DNA of 64,000 nucleotides from Abyssogena phaseoliformis symbiont OG214 (GCF_016592595.1 NZ_AP012977.1:496001-560000); one strand, 5' to 3'. Numbered from the stretch's first letter, positions 29,524-38,791 are shown. Notes: a model not told the origin generated them from the letters alone. Translations and numbers: made by a program.

Positions 29524-32312
29524 TTATAATTCATGCAAACAGTGTATTAAAAACTCTTCCAATACTTCAAAATCATTACGTAATTGTCCAACATCGACAA
29601 TGGTTCTATTGCCCGAATGCTTGATTGAGTTTCTTTTTTTGTGAATATCAGAAATTACACCTTTAATATCATTCTTTTTGCCCCTATCTTTGTAAAAACT
29701 GTTAACTTTTTTTTGCTTAAATAATTATCTAAAGCTATTCCATCGGACTTCCCCATAAGAGTGGACAGAGATTCTAAAAAAGACCATGCGCCAATATACA
29801 TTAACACAGGGTGCTTTCTTAGTGAAACTATACACAACGAGTTGTATAGTTTGAGTAATTTATCATTTTGTACCCTTCCTAGAGCTTTTGACAATTCTGT
29901 AGATTTGTCTATTTTGGAAGGTGTCTTTGCTGTTTCAGAATGAGTGTTACTATCTTTAGGAGGTTTAAAAGAGTCATCACCATTGTCAGCTTCTTTTGTT
30001 GACTCTGTTCCTACAACTTTTTCTTTGGATTTTTTAGGTCTCACTCTGTAGTCCGAAGCGATTATCTTCATCAGTTAAAATTTCTTTAATTTTGCTATAA
30101 ACACCACTTAAGTCTTCGTTGAACCTTGTCTTTTGGTAATTTACTAAAAATTGATCAAGATGAATTTCTCCATAAATTCTTTGAGCACCGTATTTATTTT
30201 TTGTGCCAGTAATACTTTTTGGTAAGTTGGGCTCTAAAGATGTTCCCTGGATAACTCTTTGATTCCTTAAAAGTCTTATGTCGGGCTGCCTATATGACCC
30301 TTTATTCATAATTCTAACAAAACCATAAACAGGTCTGTCACCAATATCAAACTCAATATTTTTTTCCCATGTGATTAGTTCAGAATCAATATCTTCAATC
30401 TCTCTAAGTTTGTTAAATTTTCTAGTATTTAAAGGAGCAGCAGGTGTAAACATATTTTTTTCATCTGCCAAAATAACAACATTATCGTGAATAATATTAA
30501 TTTTCACATCTTTAAACCTAAAGAAAGTCTCTAATAAGAAAGGCAAAACCACATCTTGATAAAATTTAGGGTCACTTTTTCTAAAATGATTTAATAAAGT
30601 AATTTTCGTGTAATGCTTAGACTTGTTTTCTTCTTGCGTGTCCACTTTGATTTCACTTGAATGGCTAGCAAGCAAATTATCTAAATCGAATACAAAAGAA
30701 AGCTTTTCATTTGAATCAATACAAGAGGTTTCCAGTTTCCATTGACTGGAAAACTATATGGCTGCAGATTTAAGCCCCATACCATAAACAGAAAGACTAT
30801 TGTTTCGATGTGGATCATTTGAACTACGGCCCATAGTAATAGCTCGCTGCAAGTTATCTCTATGAATTCCGCCAGCATTGTCTTCAATAACAATAGTTTA
30901 GTTTTTGGTATCAATCTTTATATCAATAGTAAAATTTTGATTTGGATTTTTTTCAATAATAGCATCTTTATTACCTATAAAAGATTGAATTGAGTTATCA
31001 ACAAATTCTGACATTGCAACTTCTTCGTCATACGATTGCCCTTGCAAAACTTTATAAAGCATCATTTCTGGAGCAGCATCTATTGTTAAAGGTATTTTTT
31101 CCCATTCTTTTACTTCTCTATTAAAATTGGCTTTATTCCACCTGTGGAAGTTGTTTAGCGCAATTTCTTTAACAATATGACTATTAACTGCATTGCCAAG
31201 TGCTTTAAATGCGCGTGTTGAGTTTTCAGGAAAATAATTTAAACCATTCAACCCTTGTAAGGAAGTAGCCTCTTCAATTTTTAAGTAACGTTTTTTTAGG
31301 TCCAATAATAGGGATTTGTGTAGGGGTCATTGCAATTAGAGATGGCATCTTTTTAGGCTTTATAATTCTTATTCCTGACGCTCTAAATTGAATAATATGT
31401 TGCCAAATATCAATTTTTTCAGAGTCTCTATGGTCTTGCCAATCTAACTTTTGCCAACTTTGTGGAAACGATTTAAATTGATTTTTTCTGCTATCAAAAA
31501 AATCATTGTGTTGCTGATAGAGGAGAGGTTTGCGCGTATGAAGAATAGATTTCAACAACCAATTGGATGGTTTTTTGCTGTGACGATCAATATAATGAGG
31601 CAACAAATCGAAAACTTCATTCCACGATTTACAATCGGATAGACTTTGCCCCCAAGAACCTTTATATCGCTTAACTTCTTTTAAAGTTAGTTTATGTAGA
31701 TTATTTAAAGGATAGGTAGATCCAAATTCACTAGCAACAACAGAGTGACTGCTCATATCACAAATGTAACACATCCTGTTTTTTGCTTTCTATTGTTAGG
31801 CCAATTGATTGGCTTTTGGATTGAGTTCTTTTGAGCTATAACAAACACTCTTTTTTGTTTTGGAGAATATTAAAATCAACTGGAGAATAAATTTTATGAT
31901 TCACTTCATAACCAATGTTATTGAATGAAGATTGAATATAAGACCAAAATTTGCCATTATCAATAGTGATAATATTGGGAACGTTTTCTAAAAATACGTA
32001 ATCAGGCTGATGTTTTTTAGCAATTTTAATCACATCATCGATTAATTTTACAGAAGATGGGTATTTTGCACCCTTTCTTTTTCCTGCAATAGAGAAAGGC
32101 TGACAAGGAAACCCTGCACACAATACATCATGATTAGGGATTTCATTTTCATTGATTAAACGAACATCCCCTTTTGGTTTGATTCCATGATTTTTGTAAT
32201 ATATGGATTGAAGGTTTTTGTCTATTTCTGATGCAAAAACACACTCTATGCCAATTTCTGAGAGAGCCTTATGAAAGCCTCCTAAACCTGCAAATAAATC
32301 AATAAATTTCAT
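29524..32312 (-). pseudogene. Cytosine-C5 methyltransferase fused to MORC-like GHKL ATPase, broken
   Basis: ATG 32312 follows GGAGG. The Dcm part shows motif I DLFAGLGGFHKAL, the catalytic GFPCQPFSIAGKRKGA, motif VI LENVPNI and motif VIII QNK. After frameshifts near 31,840 and 31,290 come motifs IX-X (EEATSLQGL, ALGNAVNSHIV). The same frame then runs on without a stop through FNREVKEWEKIPLTID into a GHKL ATPase: EFVDNSIQS (motif N), VIEDNAGGI after a TAA, and YGMGLKSAAI before a TAG. A helical C-terminus ends at 29524. Total about 930 codons. MORC/MutL-type ATPases occur in restriction-modification loci; a fusion to Dcm is unusual. The whole is decayed. Confidence 0.7.
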
Positions 32313-32316
32313 ATTA

Positions 32317-32690
32317 CACCTCCTGTTTGAGTAGTTTTTTTAAAAGCTGATTAATGGTATTTTTTAAGTCAGGCTGCTGTTCTATTACTATTTTTAATAG
32401 TAATGACTCAAATGATGTGCTTGCATCTATTTCCACTGAAGCATTTAAATAGTCGCATAATTCAGATACATGCTGATTAGGTAATTTGAATTGGGCTTTT
32501 CGGATTCTTTGTTGATTGGCCTTGTTTTTTTGTTATTAATTGCGTCCTTAAAGTAGTGATTAAACCCATTAGCGCAAGTTCTAACATTTACTCCATTCTG
32601 TTTTAATCTTTCATCGACTCGACTAGTAATTACTTGCTGATTATCAGCAATTAAATTCATAGAATTGTATTCTAAATTAGATACAGCCAA
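32317..32690 (-). pseudogene. Small gene upstream of the methyltransferase, frameshifted
   Basis: The first part (MAVSNLEYNSMNLIADNQQV, GVNVRTCANGFNHYFKDAIN) changes frame near 32,480 to LPNQHVSELCDYLNASVEID and LLLKIVIEQQPDLKNTINQL, ending KQEV. The stop lies just before the Shine-Dalgarno of the methyltransferase, so the two were co-transcribed. It may be an accessory or regulatory protein of the restriction-modification-like locus. No family recognised. Confidence 0.4.
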
Positions 32691-32950
32691 TAGGAAATTC
32701 TGTAAATTAATTTTTTCAGAATTTAAAAACGACTAGATCTCTATCAATAGCTGATGCGTATTGATTTGGGACGAGAGCAGCAGGAAGCGATAAATTATGA
32801 GCGATCTATAGAGAACGCACATAAAAAAGAGAGGCTATCTACCCAGCTATATTTGAATTTAAGACTGGTAAATCATATTTAGATGTTTGGTCCGCACTCA
32901 TGTTATGTAATATTATGCATATCTTAATATTTATACTTATGAGGACTCTA
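32691..32950. other. Degenerate region without an intact gene
   Basis: A short plus-strand frame from 32752 (MRIDLGREQQEAINYERSIE) ending near 32,880 looks like a fragment of a longer helical protein. The remaining sequence is AT-rich and leads to the Phd gene with GAGGA at 32941. Confidence 0.3.
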
Positions 32951-33192
32951 ATGAAAACCATGACATCGACCGAGGCAAGACAAAGTTTTAGCGCTATTAT
33001 TACCAGTGCTGAGAGCAGCCTACCACTATATCTAAAAAAAATAAGGATATAGCTGTGGTGTTATCATCTAAAAGGTATCAAGAATTAATAGAACTTGAGG
33101 ATATTTTATACGGCAAAGCGGCCCAACTTACTATTAAAGAAGGTTTAGTCGCTAAAAGCGAGACTAAGGATTTACTTAATAGTATTGATTAA
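32951..33192 (+). pseudogene. Phd/YefM antitoxin, frameshifted, no toxin beside it
   Basis: MKTMTSTEARQSFSAIITSA is the classical Phd/YefM start (T.. EAR..FS.ii..a). A one-base shift near 33,020 leads to ISKKNKDIAVVLSSKRYQEL and a C-terminal toxin-binding tail to 33192. GAGGACTC precedes ATG. No RelE or Doc gene follows: the next gene is hipA2 174 bp away. Orphan remnant. Confidence 0.7.
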
Positions 33193-33365
33193 TCAGACAA
33201 GCTGTAAAATCCCTTAAAATTGCCCCACTTTCGATGTTGTGTGTACAGCCATGATGTGCCTGCTTAAATTTAATACAACCATATTCTCTTAATATTTAAA
33301 AAAGGTTATATTTAAACTAATATATCGATATAATTGCATATATATTTCATATTTAAGCTAAAAAA
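33193..33365 (+). promoter_or_regulatory. Promoter/operator region of hipA2
   Basis: Very AT-rich leader with a perfect 12-bp palindrome TATATCGATATA at 33321-33332, followed by ATTGCATATATATTTCATAT, before ATG 33366. This is the likely operator for the downstream HipB. Confidence 0.4.
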
Positions 33366-34682
33366 ATGAAAACTTCAATAAAAGTTAATATCTTTAATCA
33401 AACAGTTGGATATCTTTCTCAAAACGGATCTATGTTGTCTTTTGAGTATGACTCAGACTTTCTAAACAACGCTATTGAGCTATCGCCCTTTATGCTGCCG
33501 AAAACACCAGGGATACATAAATTTAATAATAGAGGTAATGACTGTTTTAATGGGCTTCCTCATTTTATATCTGATGCATTGCCTGATAAGTTTGGCAGCA
33601 CAATCATAAGTGCTTATTTTGCCAAACAAGGTAGAAGTATTGACAGTATTACAATTTTGGAAAGACTGGCTTTCCTAGGGAAAAAGTCAATTGGCGCTTT
33701 AGAATTTGAGCCGGCTTTTTCAGTATTGGATAATAGTGCTTTAGATGATATTTTGAATCTGAAGGTTTTAGTCGACGCTGTAAAAAAGAAAATACATGGG
33801 GAGCTGTCTGAAGTGGAGGATATTTTAATTGAAACATCTTCTGGTGTTGGTGGCGCTAGAGCTAAAGCATTAATTGGCTATGATAAAAAAAACAAACTGT
33901 TTAAACCTGGACAGAAAGATGTTCCAGATGGATTTGAGCATTATCTAATTAAATTTGACAGTGTTTCCGGCGATGATCCTAAGGGCTATGGAAATGTTGA
34001 ATATGCCTACTATTTAATGGCTGTAGACTCAGGGATAGAGATGACTAAATCTTTTTTACTACCAAGTGGCGATGATGAGCACTTCATGACTAAACGATTT
34101 GATAGGGTGGGTAATAAAAAAATACACACACAAACCCTGTGTAGCATTATAGGCTCAGACTTTAACCGACCTAGATCATCAAATTATGCTAGTTACTTTA
34201 ATCTAGCAAACTTTTTTAATTTAGGATACCAAGCAAAAAAAGAAATGTTTAGAAGAATGGTTTTTAATGTTGTTTTAGCTAACAGAGATGACCATACTAA
34301 GAATTTTTCCTTTTTAATTAAAGAGAGTGGGGAGTGGCTGTTAGCACCAGCGTATGACATAACACATGCTTACAATAATACCAACCCCAACGCCTGGACT
34401 AAAGAGCATAATTTGTTAATAAATAACAAAGGAACAGGTATTACGAAAGAGGATATGGTGACAGAGGGGATCGTTTTATCATTAAGAGATCAAGACATGG
34501 AAAGTATTATAAAAGACGTCCAGAATGTTGCAGATAATTTTACTTTTTATGCTGATAAGGCTGGAGTTATCGGTCCGCACAAGGATAAAATAATAAAGCA
34601 TTTGAATGAGGTTTATATTGATTCAGAGCCAGAGCCAGAGCCTCCTGAGCAGCATGGCACTAAAAAACCAACTTTCTGCTAA
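33366..34682 (+). CDS. hipA: HipA-family Ser/Thr kinase toxin, copy 2, intact
   Basis: 438 residues. The N-subdomain 1 has NQTVGYLSQNG, LPHFISDALPDKFGSTII (HipA signature) and a Gly-rich loop SSGVGGARAKALIGY. The kinase core shows HYLIKFDSV, EYAYYLMA, MTKRFDRV, the catalytic loop NRDDHTKNFSFL and the metal-binding APAYDITHAY. The tail is Glu/Pro-rich (SEPEPEPPEQ). Such kinases phosphorylate aminoacyl-tRNA synthetases or other targets and cause growth arrest. All expected catalytic residues are visible, so this copy may be active. It precedes and overlaps its antitoxin, the reverse of classical hipBA order. Confidence 0.9.
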   Translation: MKTSIKVNIFNQTVGYLSQNGSMLSFEYDSDFLNNAIELSPFMLPKTPGIHKFNNRGNDCFNGLPHFISDALPDKFGSTIISAYFAKQGRSIDSITILERLAFLGKKSIGALEFEPAFSVLDNSALDDILNLKVLVDAVKKKIHGELSEVEDILIETSSGVGGARAKALIGYDKKNKLFKPGQKDVPDGFEHYLIKFDSVSGDDPKGYGNVEYAYYLMAVDSGIEMTKSFLLPSGDDEHFMTKRFDRVGNKKIHTQTLCSIIGSDFNRPRSSNYASYFNLANFFNLGYQAKKEMFRRMVFNVVLANRDDHTKNFSFLIKESGEWLLAPAYDITHAYNNTNPNAWTKEHNLLINNKGTGITKEDMVTEGIVLSLRDQDMESIIKDVQNVADNFTFYADKAGVIGPHKDKIIKHLNEVYIDSEPEPEPPEQHGTKKPTFC

Positions 34683-34978
34683 TGAATACAACACTTATTG
34701 GTGGAAAGTTTATAGCGATTGAAGATGCGCTCAAGACTTTTGGTGAACAAATAAAATTTATTAGGAAACAACAAAAGATAATCCAAAGAAGATTGTCAGA
34801 ACATTGTAATGTTAGTTTGACTGTCATCAAAAGAGTAGAGAGTGGTAAGCCAATTTCTACAATTAATCTAATGAGAATTCTAACTTCATTAGGAAAGCTT
34901 AGCTTGTTAATCGACCTGTACAAGCAACCCGATACCTCCCCAATGGAAGTTTGGAAAGCTGAAAAATATAAATTGTAA
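34682..34978 (+). CDS. hipB: HipB-like XRE-family antitoxin, copy 2
   Basis: The ATG at 34682 shares one base with the hipA2 stop (TAATG), so translation is coupled. A helix-turn-helix is present: LKTFGEQIKFIRKQQKIIQR then RLSEHCNVSLTVIKRVESG. The remainder is short and helical. Intact, 98 residues. It probably neutralises HipA2 and represses the operon at the palindrome upstream of hipA2. Confidence 0.8.
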   Translation: MNTTLIGGKFIAIEDALKTFGEQIKFIRKQQKIIQRRLSEHCNVSLTVIKRVESGKPISTINLMRILTSLGKLSLLIDLYKQPDTSPMEVWKAEKYKL

Positions 34979-34994
34979 AAAGTTTAATAAATAT

Positions 34995-35087
34995 ATGAAG
35001 TTTATTAAACTTCCTAAACTTAGCACAGCGTTGTTTGAATCAGTACCATCTAAACCAACATCTACTTATACTATAAATTTGTTATAA
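34995..35087 (+). CDS. Short IKLPKL-type peptide or gene fragment
   Basis: MKFIKLPKLSTALFESVPSK opens a 30-residue frame ending in TAA. The leader TTTAATAAATATAT and the codons for IKLPK are nearly identical to a minus-strand site at 36,865-36,915 and resemble the start of the rep remnant at 22,741. It is either the 5' end of a lost gene or a repeated regulatory leader. Confidence 0.35.
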   Translation: MKFIKLPKLSTALFESVPSKPTSTYTINLL

Positions 35088-35119
35088 TTCTAAAAAAGTT
35101 TTAACAATATGGGCGCCTA

Positions 35120-35350
35120 ACAAAAATAAACCTGTCTTTTCCTTATGATTGGAGTAATCCAAAAATAAGCGATAAAGCTTTAATTCTTAGCGTGCTTGAG
35201 CACACTGTTTACCAGGATATAGTTATGATAATCATATATTACGGAGCCAATTCGGTAATAAAAGTTTTTAATAGTGTTTCTTGGGATAGCGCATCCATAA
35301 AATTTTAAATAGAATGCTAAACAATGCAATTCAAGGGCTGAGTAATGATA
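35120..35350 (+). pseudogene. AbiEi-position antitoxin-like small protein, broken
   Basis: INLSFPYDWSNPKISDKALI then LSVLEHTVYQDIVMIIIYYG matches the small proteins (F.WSNP.IsD..Li..VL....f.DI....YG) encoded just upstream of AbiEii-type nucleotidyltransferases. A frameshift near 35,305 leads to RMLNNAIQGLSNDK, overlapping the next gene's start. No clean start codon survives. Confidence 0.5.
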
Positions 35351-36097
35351 AATAAAAAAAAGGATGCTTGGTAAAACAAGAAGCCTGTTTGAGCTATTGT
35401 TTGATGATGAAAATTTAAAAGAAGCTGCTTTAATTGGAGGAACTGCGCTTTCAATTCAAATAGGGTATAGACTTAGTGGGGGCCTTGATTTTTCTTTTTT
35501 ACAGATACTTTGCCCGTTAAAAATATTAACAATTTACTGTCAAAACTTTCAGAACAGGGATTAGCAGTAGACCTTTTAATACCACAAAGCCAAATGTCTC
35601 AAGCTAGAATCAATGGTTTTAATTTATTAGATTATGTGCAAGATTACAGTACTAATGGCGTTAAGGTCAGTTTTTTTACTTTTAATAAGGGTGAAAAGGC
35701 AAGACAAAGAGTATTTTAAAAATATGCAAAAGAAAGACATAGGGGACAAGCTTTAAAATATTTGGAATTAATGAAATTTTTGAATTAAAGTGCGTTGTCT
35801 TAAGAGATAGAGTTAATCACGAGACCTTTATGATTTAATGTATCTTTTACAAAATTATAATTACAGGATTAAAGATATTTTTTGATAATATTGAGAAAAT
35901 AGACTCCCCTTTAGAGGGGGTAAAATCCAATCAAAGAAGTGTTGATTGGGAGTGTGCCGATTGATGCTAGTGATCCCGGCTTGTCTATTATAAAAGGAAG
36001 TACAAGTATTAAGGATATTTATCGATATTTTTCTAAACAAGTAAATCAATATGAACAGAAACAAGCTAAATTGTTGAAAAAACCTATTGCTCATCAA
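35345..36097 (+). pseudogene. AbiEii/AbiGii-type nucleotidyltransferase toxin, broken
   Basis: The nucleotidyltransferase motif ALIGGTALSIQIGYRLSG is clear, but the following Asp-x-Asp region reads GLDFSF, missing the first Asp. Later frames give INNLLSKLSEQGLAVDLLIP, RINGFNLLDYVQDYSTNGVK and a C-terminal DIYRYFSKQVNQYEQ. At least four frame breaks. These toxins transfer nucleotides to tRNA or other RNAs in abortive infection. Certainly inactive. Confidence 0.6.
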
Positions 36098-36183
36098 TAA
36101 AATTAAAATCTAAATTCAGGCTAAGATAACACCGCTACCACTGTTTAATGACTCTATTAAGTTTTATAACAACTAGTCATATT

Positions 36184-36825
36184 TTTAGTGAGCGCTTGTT
36201 TTTTAATTTTGATTCAATATCTATGGATTTCTTAAGATTTTCAAGTTTATTAATAGCATCTTTGCCACGAAAAATATTGTTTGATTCAAGGTCGTAAAAA
36301 GATACACTTAAATTATTATACTTTTTTAGTGTATATAGCGTTGTTTCTATAGACTCATTATATTACCTGTTAAACACATCATCAGGCACAACCCTACCTT
36401 CTATATTGGATCTGTCAATCGTGTGCTTCTTGGTAGTTTGTTTACGGCGATAGACAAACGCTATTTTTTATGCAGATGTTAAACAGCATGCCAACTCCTT
36501 TAGAGGCGGCTTTTTGGAAAATAGAGGCATTTGCTCCGCTGTATTTAGGACAAATAGACCTAATTGAATTGGTGTCTATAATATCTAAAGAGTATTTTTT
36601 AGCTAAATTTTGAGCGGTTTTACTTTTGCCTGCTCCAGAACCCCCAGCTATAAAAATTATTTCCTTCTTAGGGTTTTTATATTTGATAAATATATTGTTA
36701 AGCATGTCTGCGTTTTCTTCTATGTAGTTAACGCTTGCAAGCTCTAATTCTGCTTCTGTTTTGCCAACAGTTTCTTTGATGTCAGACTGAATATTTGTGA
36801 GTAGTTGTTGGTCGGTCATAACCAT
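36184..36825 (-). pseudogene. Zeta-toxin-like P-loop kinase, broken
   Basis: The N-half (36825-36442) has IIFIAGGSGAGKSKTAQNLA, a Walker A with GKS, and DIIDTNSIRSICPKYSGANA, the zeta-like D..R substrate loop. A frameshift near 36,475 leads to FVYRRKQTTKKHTIDRSNIE then GRVVPDDVFNR, TAA, YNES. That is the second half of zeta-like kinases (r...GR.VP.d.f...Y). The TAA fits a former Gln codon. Zeta toxins phosphorylate UDP-GlcNAc. No epsilon antitoxin is seen. Confidence 0.6.
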
Positions 36826-36864
36826 TAGTTATACCAAATACTAATTCTGATAAGCTTTAGTTAC

Positions 36865-36903
36865 TTAAAAACCCGCTTTACATTTAGGAAGTTTAATGGA
36901 CAT
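36865..36903 (-). other. Short IKLPK-type open frame on the minus strand
   Basis: MSIKLPKCKAGF in 13 codons, with an upstream leader TTTAATAAATATAT nearly identical to that at 34,981. Too short to be a functional gene with confidence; likely a truncated 5' end left by rearrangement. Confidence 0.3.
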
Positions 36904-36933
36904 ATTAAACTTAATATATTTATTAAATATACT

Positions 36934-36963
36934 ATAATTATATAATATATAGTATATAATTAT
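36934..36963. promoter_or_regulatory. 11-bp inverted repeat upstream of parA
   Basis: ATAATTATATA at 36934-36944 and its complement TATATAATTAT at 36953-36963 lie 85 bp upstream of parA in a purely AT-rich stretch. It is a candidate operator or centromere-like site for the partition cassette. Confidence 0.4.
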
Positions 36964-37048
36964 TTTAAAGATAAATAAGACAGTCAATAATTAAATTAGT
37001 TTAGAGGTTGTCTTATATTTAAGAACTTTATTACAAGGAAGAGAAAAT

Positions 37049-37609
37049 ATGAAAATTACAGTTCACAATTCTGAAGGCGGCGTGGGAAAGATGCCTATCT
37101 CAGCCAACATTGCAATAGATAAAGGCTTTATGATCGCCACCAATGAACACACCTCAATATATGAATATATTCTTTCCGATGATGAATTTGTCGAAATTGA
37201 TATGAATGAGGACTTTCCTGATTTTGATGAAATGAATGTTGTGTTTGATTTAGCCGGCTCTATTAATAAAAATTCACAAAGTATTAAAAGCGCAATTTCA
37301 ATGAGTGATGTTGTCATAGTCCCGATATCTTGTGAATTAAAAAGTATGTTATCTGGGAGTAATACAATCCAAGAGATAAAAAATATAAACTCAGAGATAG
37401 ATATTTTAGTTGTGACAACCAAACGGCAAAAACAAAGAGAAGATGTTTTTTTAGATAACTGGGATCAAAGTAAAGAGTTTATTGAAATACGCTCATATAT
37501 TGAAAGTGCATTACCTGGCAGTGTAAATCATTACTTACCTTTAAAGGCATTGAAAGCATTTGATAATATTTTTGAAAAAACAAAGCATCCAACAATTAAC
37601 AAGATCTAA
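37049..37609 (+). CDS. ParA/MinD-family partition ATPase, small, Walker A altered
   Basis: 186 residues with HNSEGGVGKMPISANIAID at the start. The deviant Walker A of ParA is KGGVGKT/S; here the signature first Lys is Glu and Thr/Ser is Met followed by Pro. The switch-like region FDEMNVVFDLAGSINK and DVVIVPISCEL, then DILVVTTKRQKQR, fit a small StbB/ParA-type protein. A good GGAAGAG site precedes ATG. Next is a ribbon-helix-helix gene, the usual ParB partner. ATP hydrolysis is doubtful with these changes. Confidence 0.65.
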   Translation: MKITVHNSEGGVGKMPISANIAIDKGFMIATNEHTSIYEYILSDDEFVEIDMNEDFPDFDEMNVVFDLAGSINKNSQSIKSAISMSDVVIVPISCELKSMLSGSNTIQEIKNINSEIDILVVTTKRQKQREDVFLDNWDQSKEFIEIRSYIESALPGSVNHYLPLKALKAFDNIFEKTKHPTINKI

Positions 37610-37696
37610 TTCATTAGCGGCATACAGCTATAAGGTTGTTTTGGCTCAATTTAATAAAATATATACAACATTAGGTCTATAAAAAAGGAGAGTAAT

Positions 37697-37949
37697 ATGA
37701 ATAAAAAAGACTTTTTGAATCAACGAAAAAGCGGTGGTGTAAAAATAGAAAATCCTATTTTCAAAAAACCAGGGAGACCGTCAAAATCAGACTCTGAAAA
37801 ACTTACCGAAAAAGTGACGGTAACACTCACCCCCAAGTGAATTTAAAAACTTAAAAAAGAATGTAGGGCATGATCGTAATAAGACTGTTGTTCCTAGGAA
37901 CATACTTTAAAAATCAGGTATTTTGAACGAGAGTAAAGACGCAATCTAG
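37697..37949 (+). pseudogene. Ribbon-helix-helix ParB-like partner, frameshifted in a C-tract
   Basis: ATG 37697 follows GGAGAG. The N-part is basic (MNKKDFLNQRKSGGVKIENP, KPGRPSKSDSEKL) and continues EKVTVTLTP, then stops at TGA after a run of five C. Shifting by one base gives SEFKNLKKNVGHDRNKTVVP and ends at TAG. EKVTVTLTPSEF is a ribbon-helix-helix start. Its place after parA marks it as the DNA-binding partner. One-base slippage in the C-tract inactivates it. Confidence 0.6.
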
Positions 37950-38021
37950 AAAGTATAAAAGATATCGAATTAAGGTTCGCCACTGCACTTTGCCAGTTAT
38001 TTATTAAACGAGGGAGTGACA

Positions 38022-38165
38022 ATGAGCATAAAACGTTGGTATAAAGGAAATTGCTCAGTTGAACACCAAAAAATGTGGATTTTTCAAGTTGAAAGCGAAT
38101 ATATCAAGCATGAGATGTTCGGCATAAAGGCAACTTTAAATCAGTCAAATAATTTAAGGAGATAA
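38022..38165 (+). CDS. Small basic hypothetical protein (47 residues)
   Basis: GAGGGAG precedes ATG 38022. The product MSIKRWYKGNCSVEHQKMWI continues to 38165 and ends 2 bp before the next gene. Compact spacing and a good ribosome site support translation. Function unknown. Confidence 0.45.
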   Translation: MSIKRWYKGNCSVEHQKMWIFQVESEYIKHEMFGIKATLNQSNNLRR

Positions 38166-38167
38166 AG

Positions 38168-38507
38168 ATGGAAAAATATAAAAAGTATATTAATTTATTT
38201 GGTAATGATGGTGATTGATCAGCATCATTACCATTTGGTGGTGTTAAAGGTGGTGAAGTTGGCTTACAGAATTGTTGCTTTTGCGGAGAGGGTAATTCTA
38301 TTATTAATAACACCCATATGCCTAGTTACTGGATAACTTGTGAGTGCGGAATAGAATTCACACTCATCACATGTAGAAGCTGGTGGAGGTACGCATTACT
38401 GCGACTTTTTACATGATGATTCTCATAAAACAAAAGAAACATGTATGAAGGCTCACCTTAAGGCTTTTGATTACATCGTTAGAAAATGGAATAAGGAGAA
38501 AAGGTGA
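38168..38507 (+). pseudogene. Lar-like restriction-alleviation zinc protein, broken
   Basis: MEKYKKYINLFGNDGD, TGA, SASLPFGGVKGGEVGLQNCC gives way to FCGEGNSIINNTHMPSYWIT and CECGIEF. After a frameshift near 38,370 it ends with HLKAFDYIVRKWNKEKR. The CxFC...C.C G pattern followed by an A...WN.. end is that of Lar family zinc proteins, which protect incoming phage or plasmid DNA from type I restriction. The TGA most likely replaces TGG. The stop overlaps the next gene's GTG start. Confidence 0.5.
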
Positions 38508-38791
38508 GTCAATTAAAAGAATCCAACTTACAAACCTATCCTAATTCAGAAATTAGACGAGATGTTGTAAATACTATTAATTTATCAACCTTAATTGATT
38601 TTGCAAAAAATAACGCAACAACTAAAGAGTTGAGCTCTATTGATTTTTTAGAGTATGAGGTTGAAAGTTATATTCACGCTTTAGAGTACGAATATTCAAA
38701 TAATGAAAATACTGATTTAACTAGTAACAAAGAAGTGGCGTCAGATGAATGGATTCAAGCTAACTATAGGAGATTAAATAATGGAAATTAA
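38504..38791 (+). CDS. Hypothetical acidic protein, 95 residues
   Basis: The GTG start lies after AAGGAGAAAAG and overlaps the preceding stop. The sequence MSQLKESNLQTYPNSEIRRD, with VVNTINLSTLIDFAKN and an acidic middle (DFLEYEVESYIHALEYEYS), is soluble and helical. It overlaps the next gene by 11 bp. Part of a run of small coupled genes typical of plasmid leading regions. No family recognised. Confidence 0.5.
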   Translation: MSQLKESNLQTYPNSEIRRDVVNTINLSTLIDFAKNNATTKELSSIDFLEYEVESYIHALEYEYSNNENTDLTSNKEVASDEWIQANYRRLNNGN

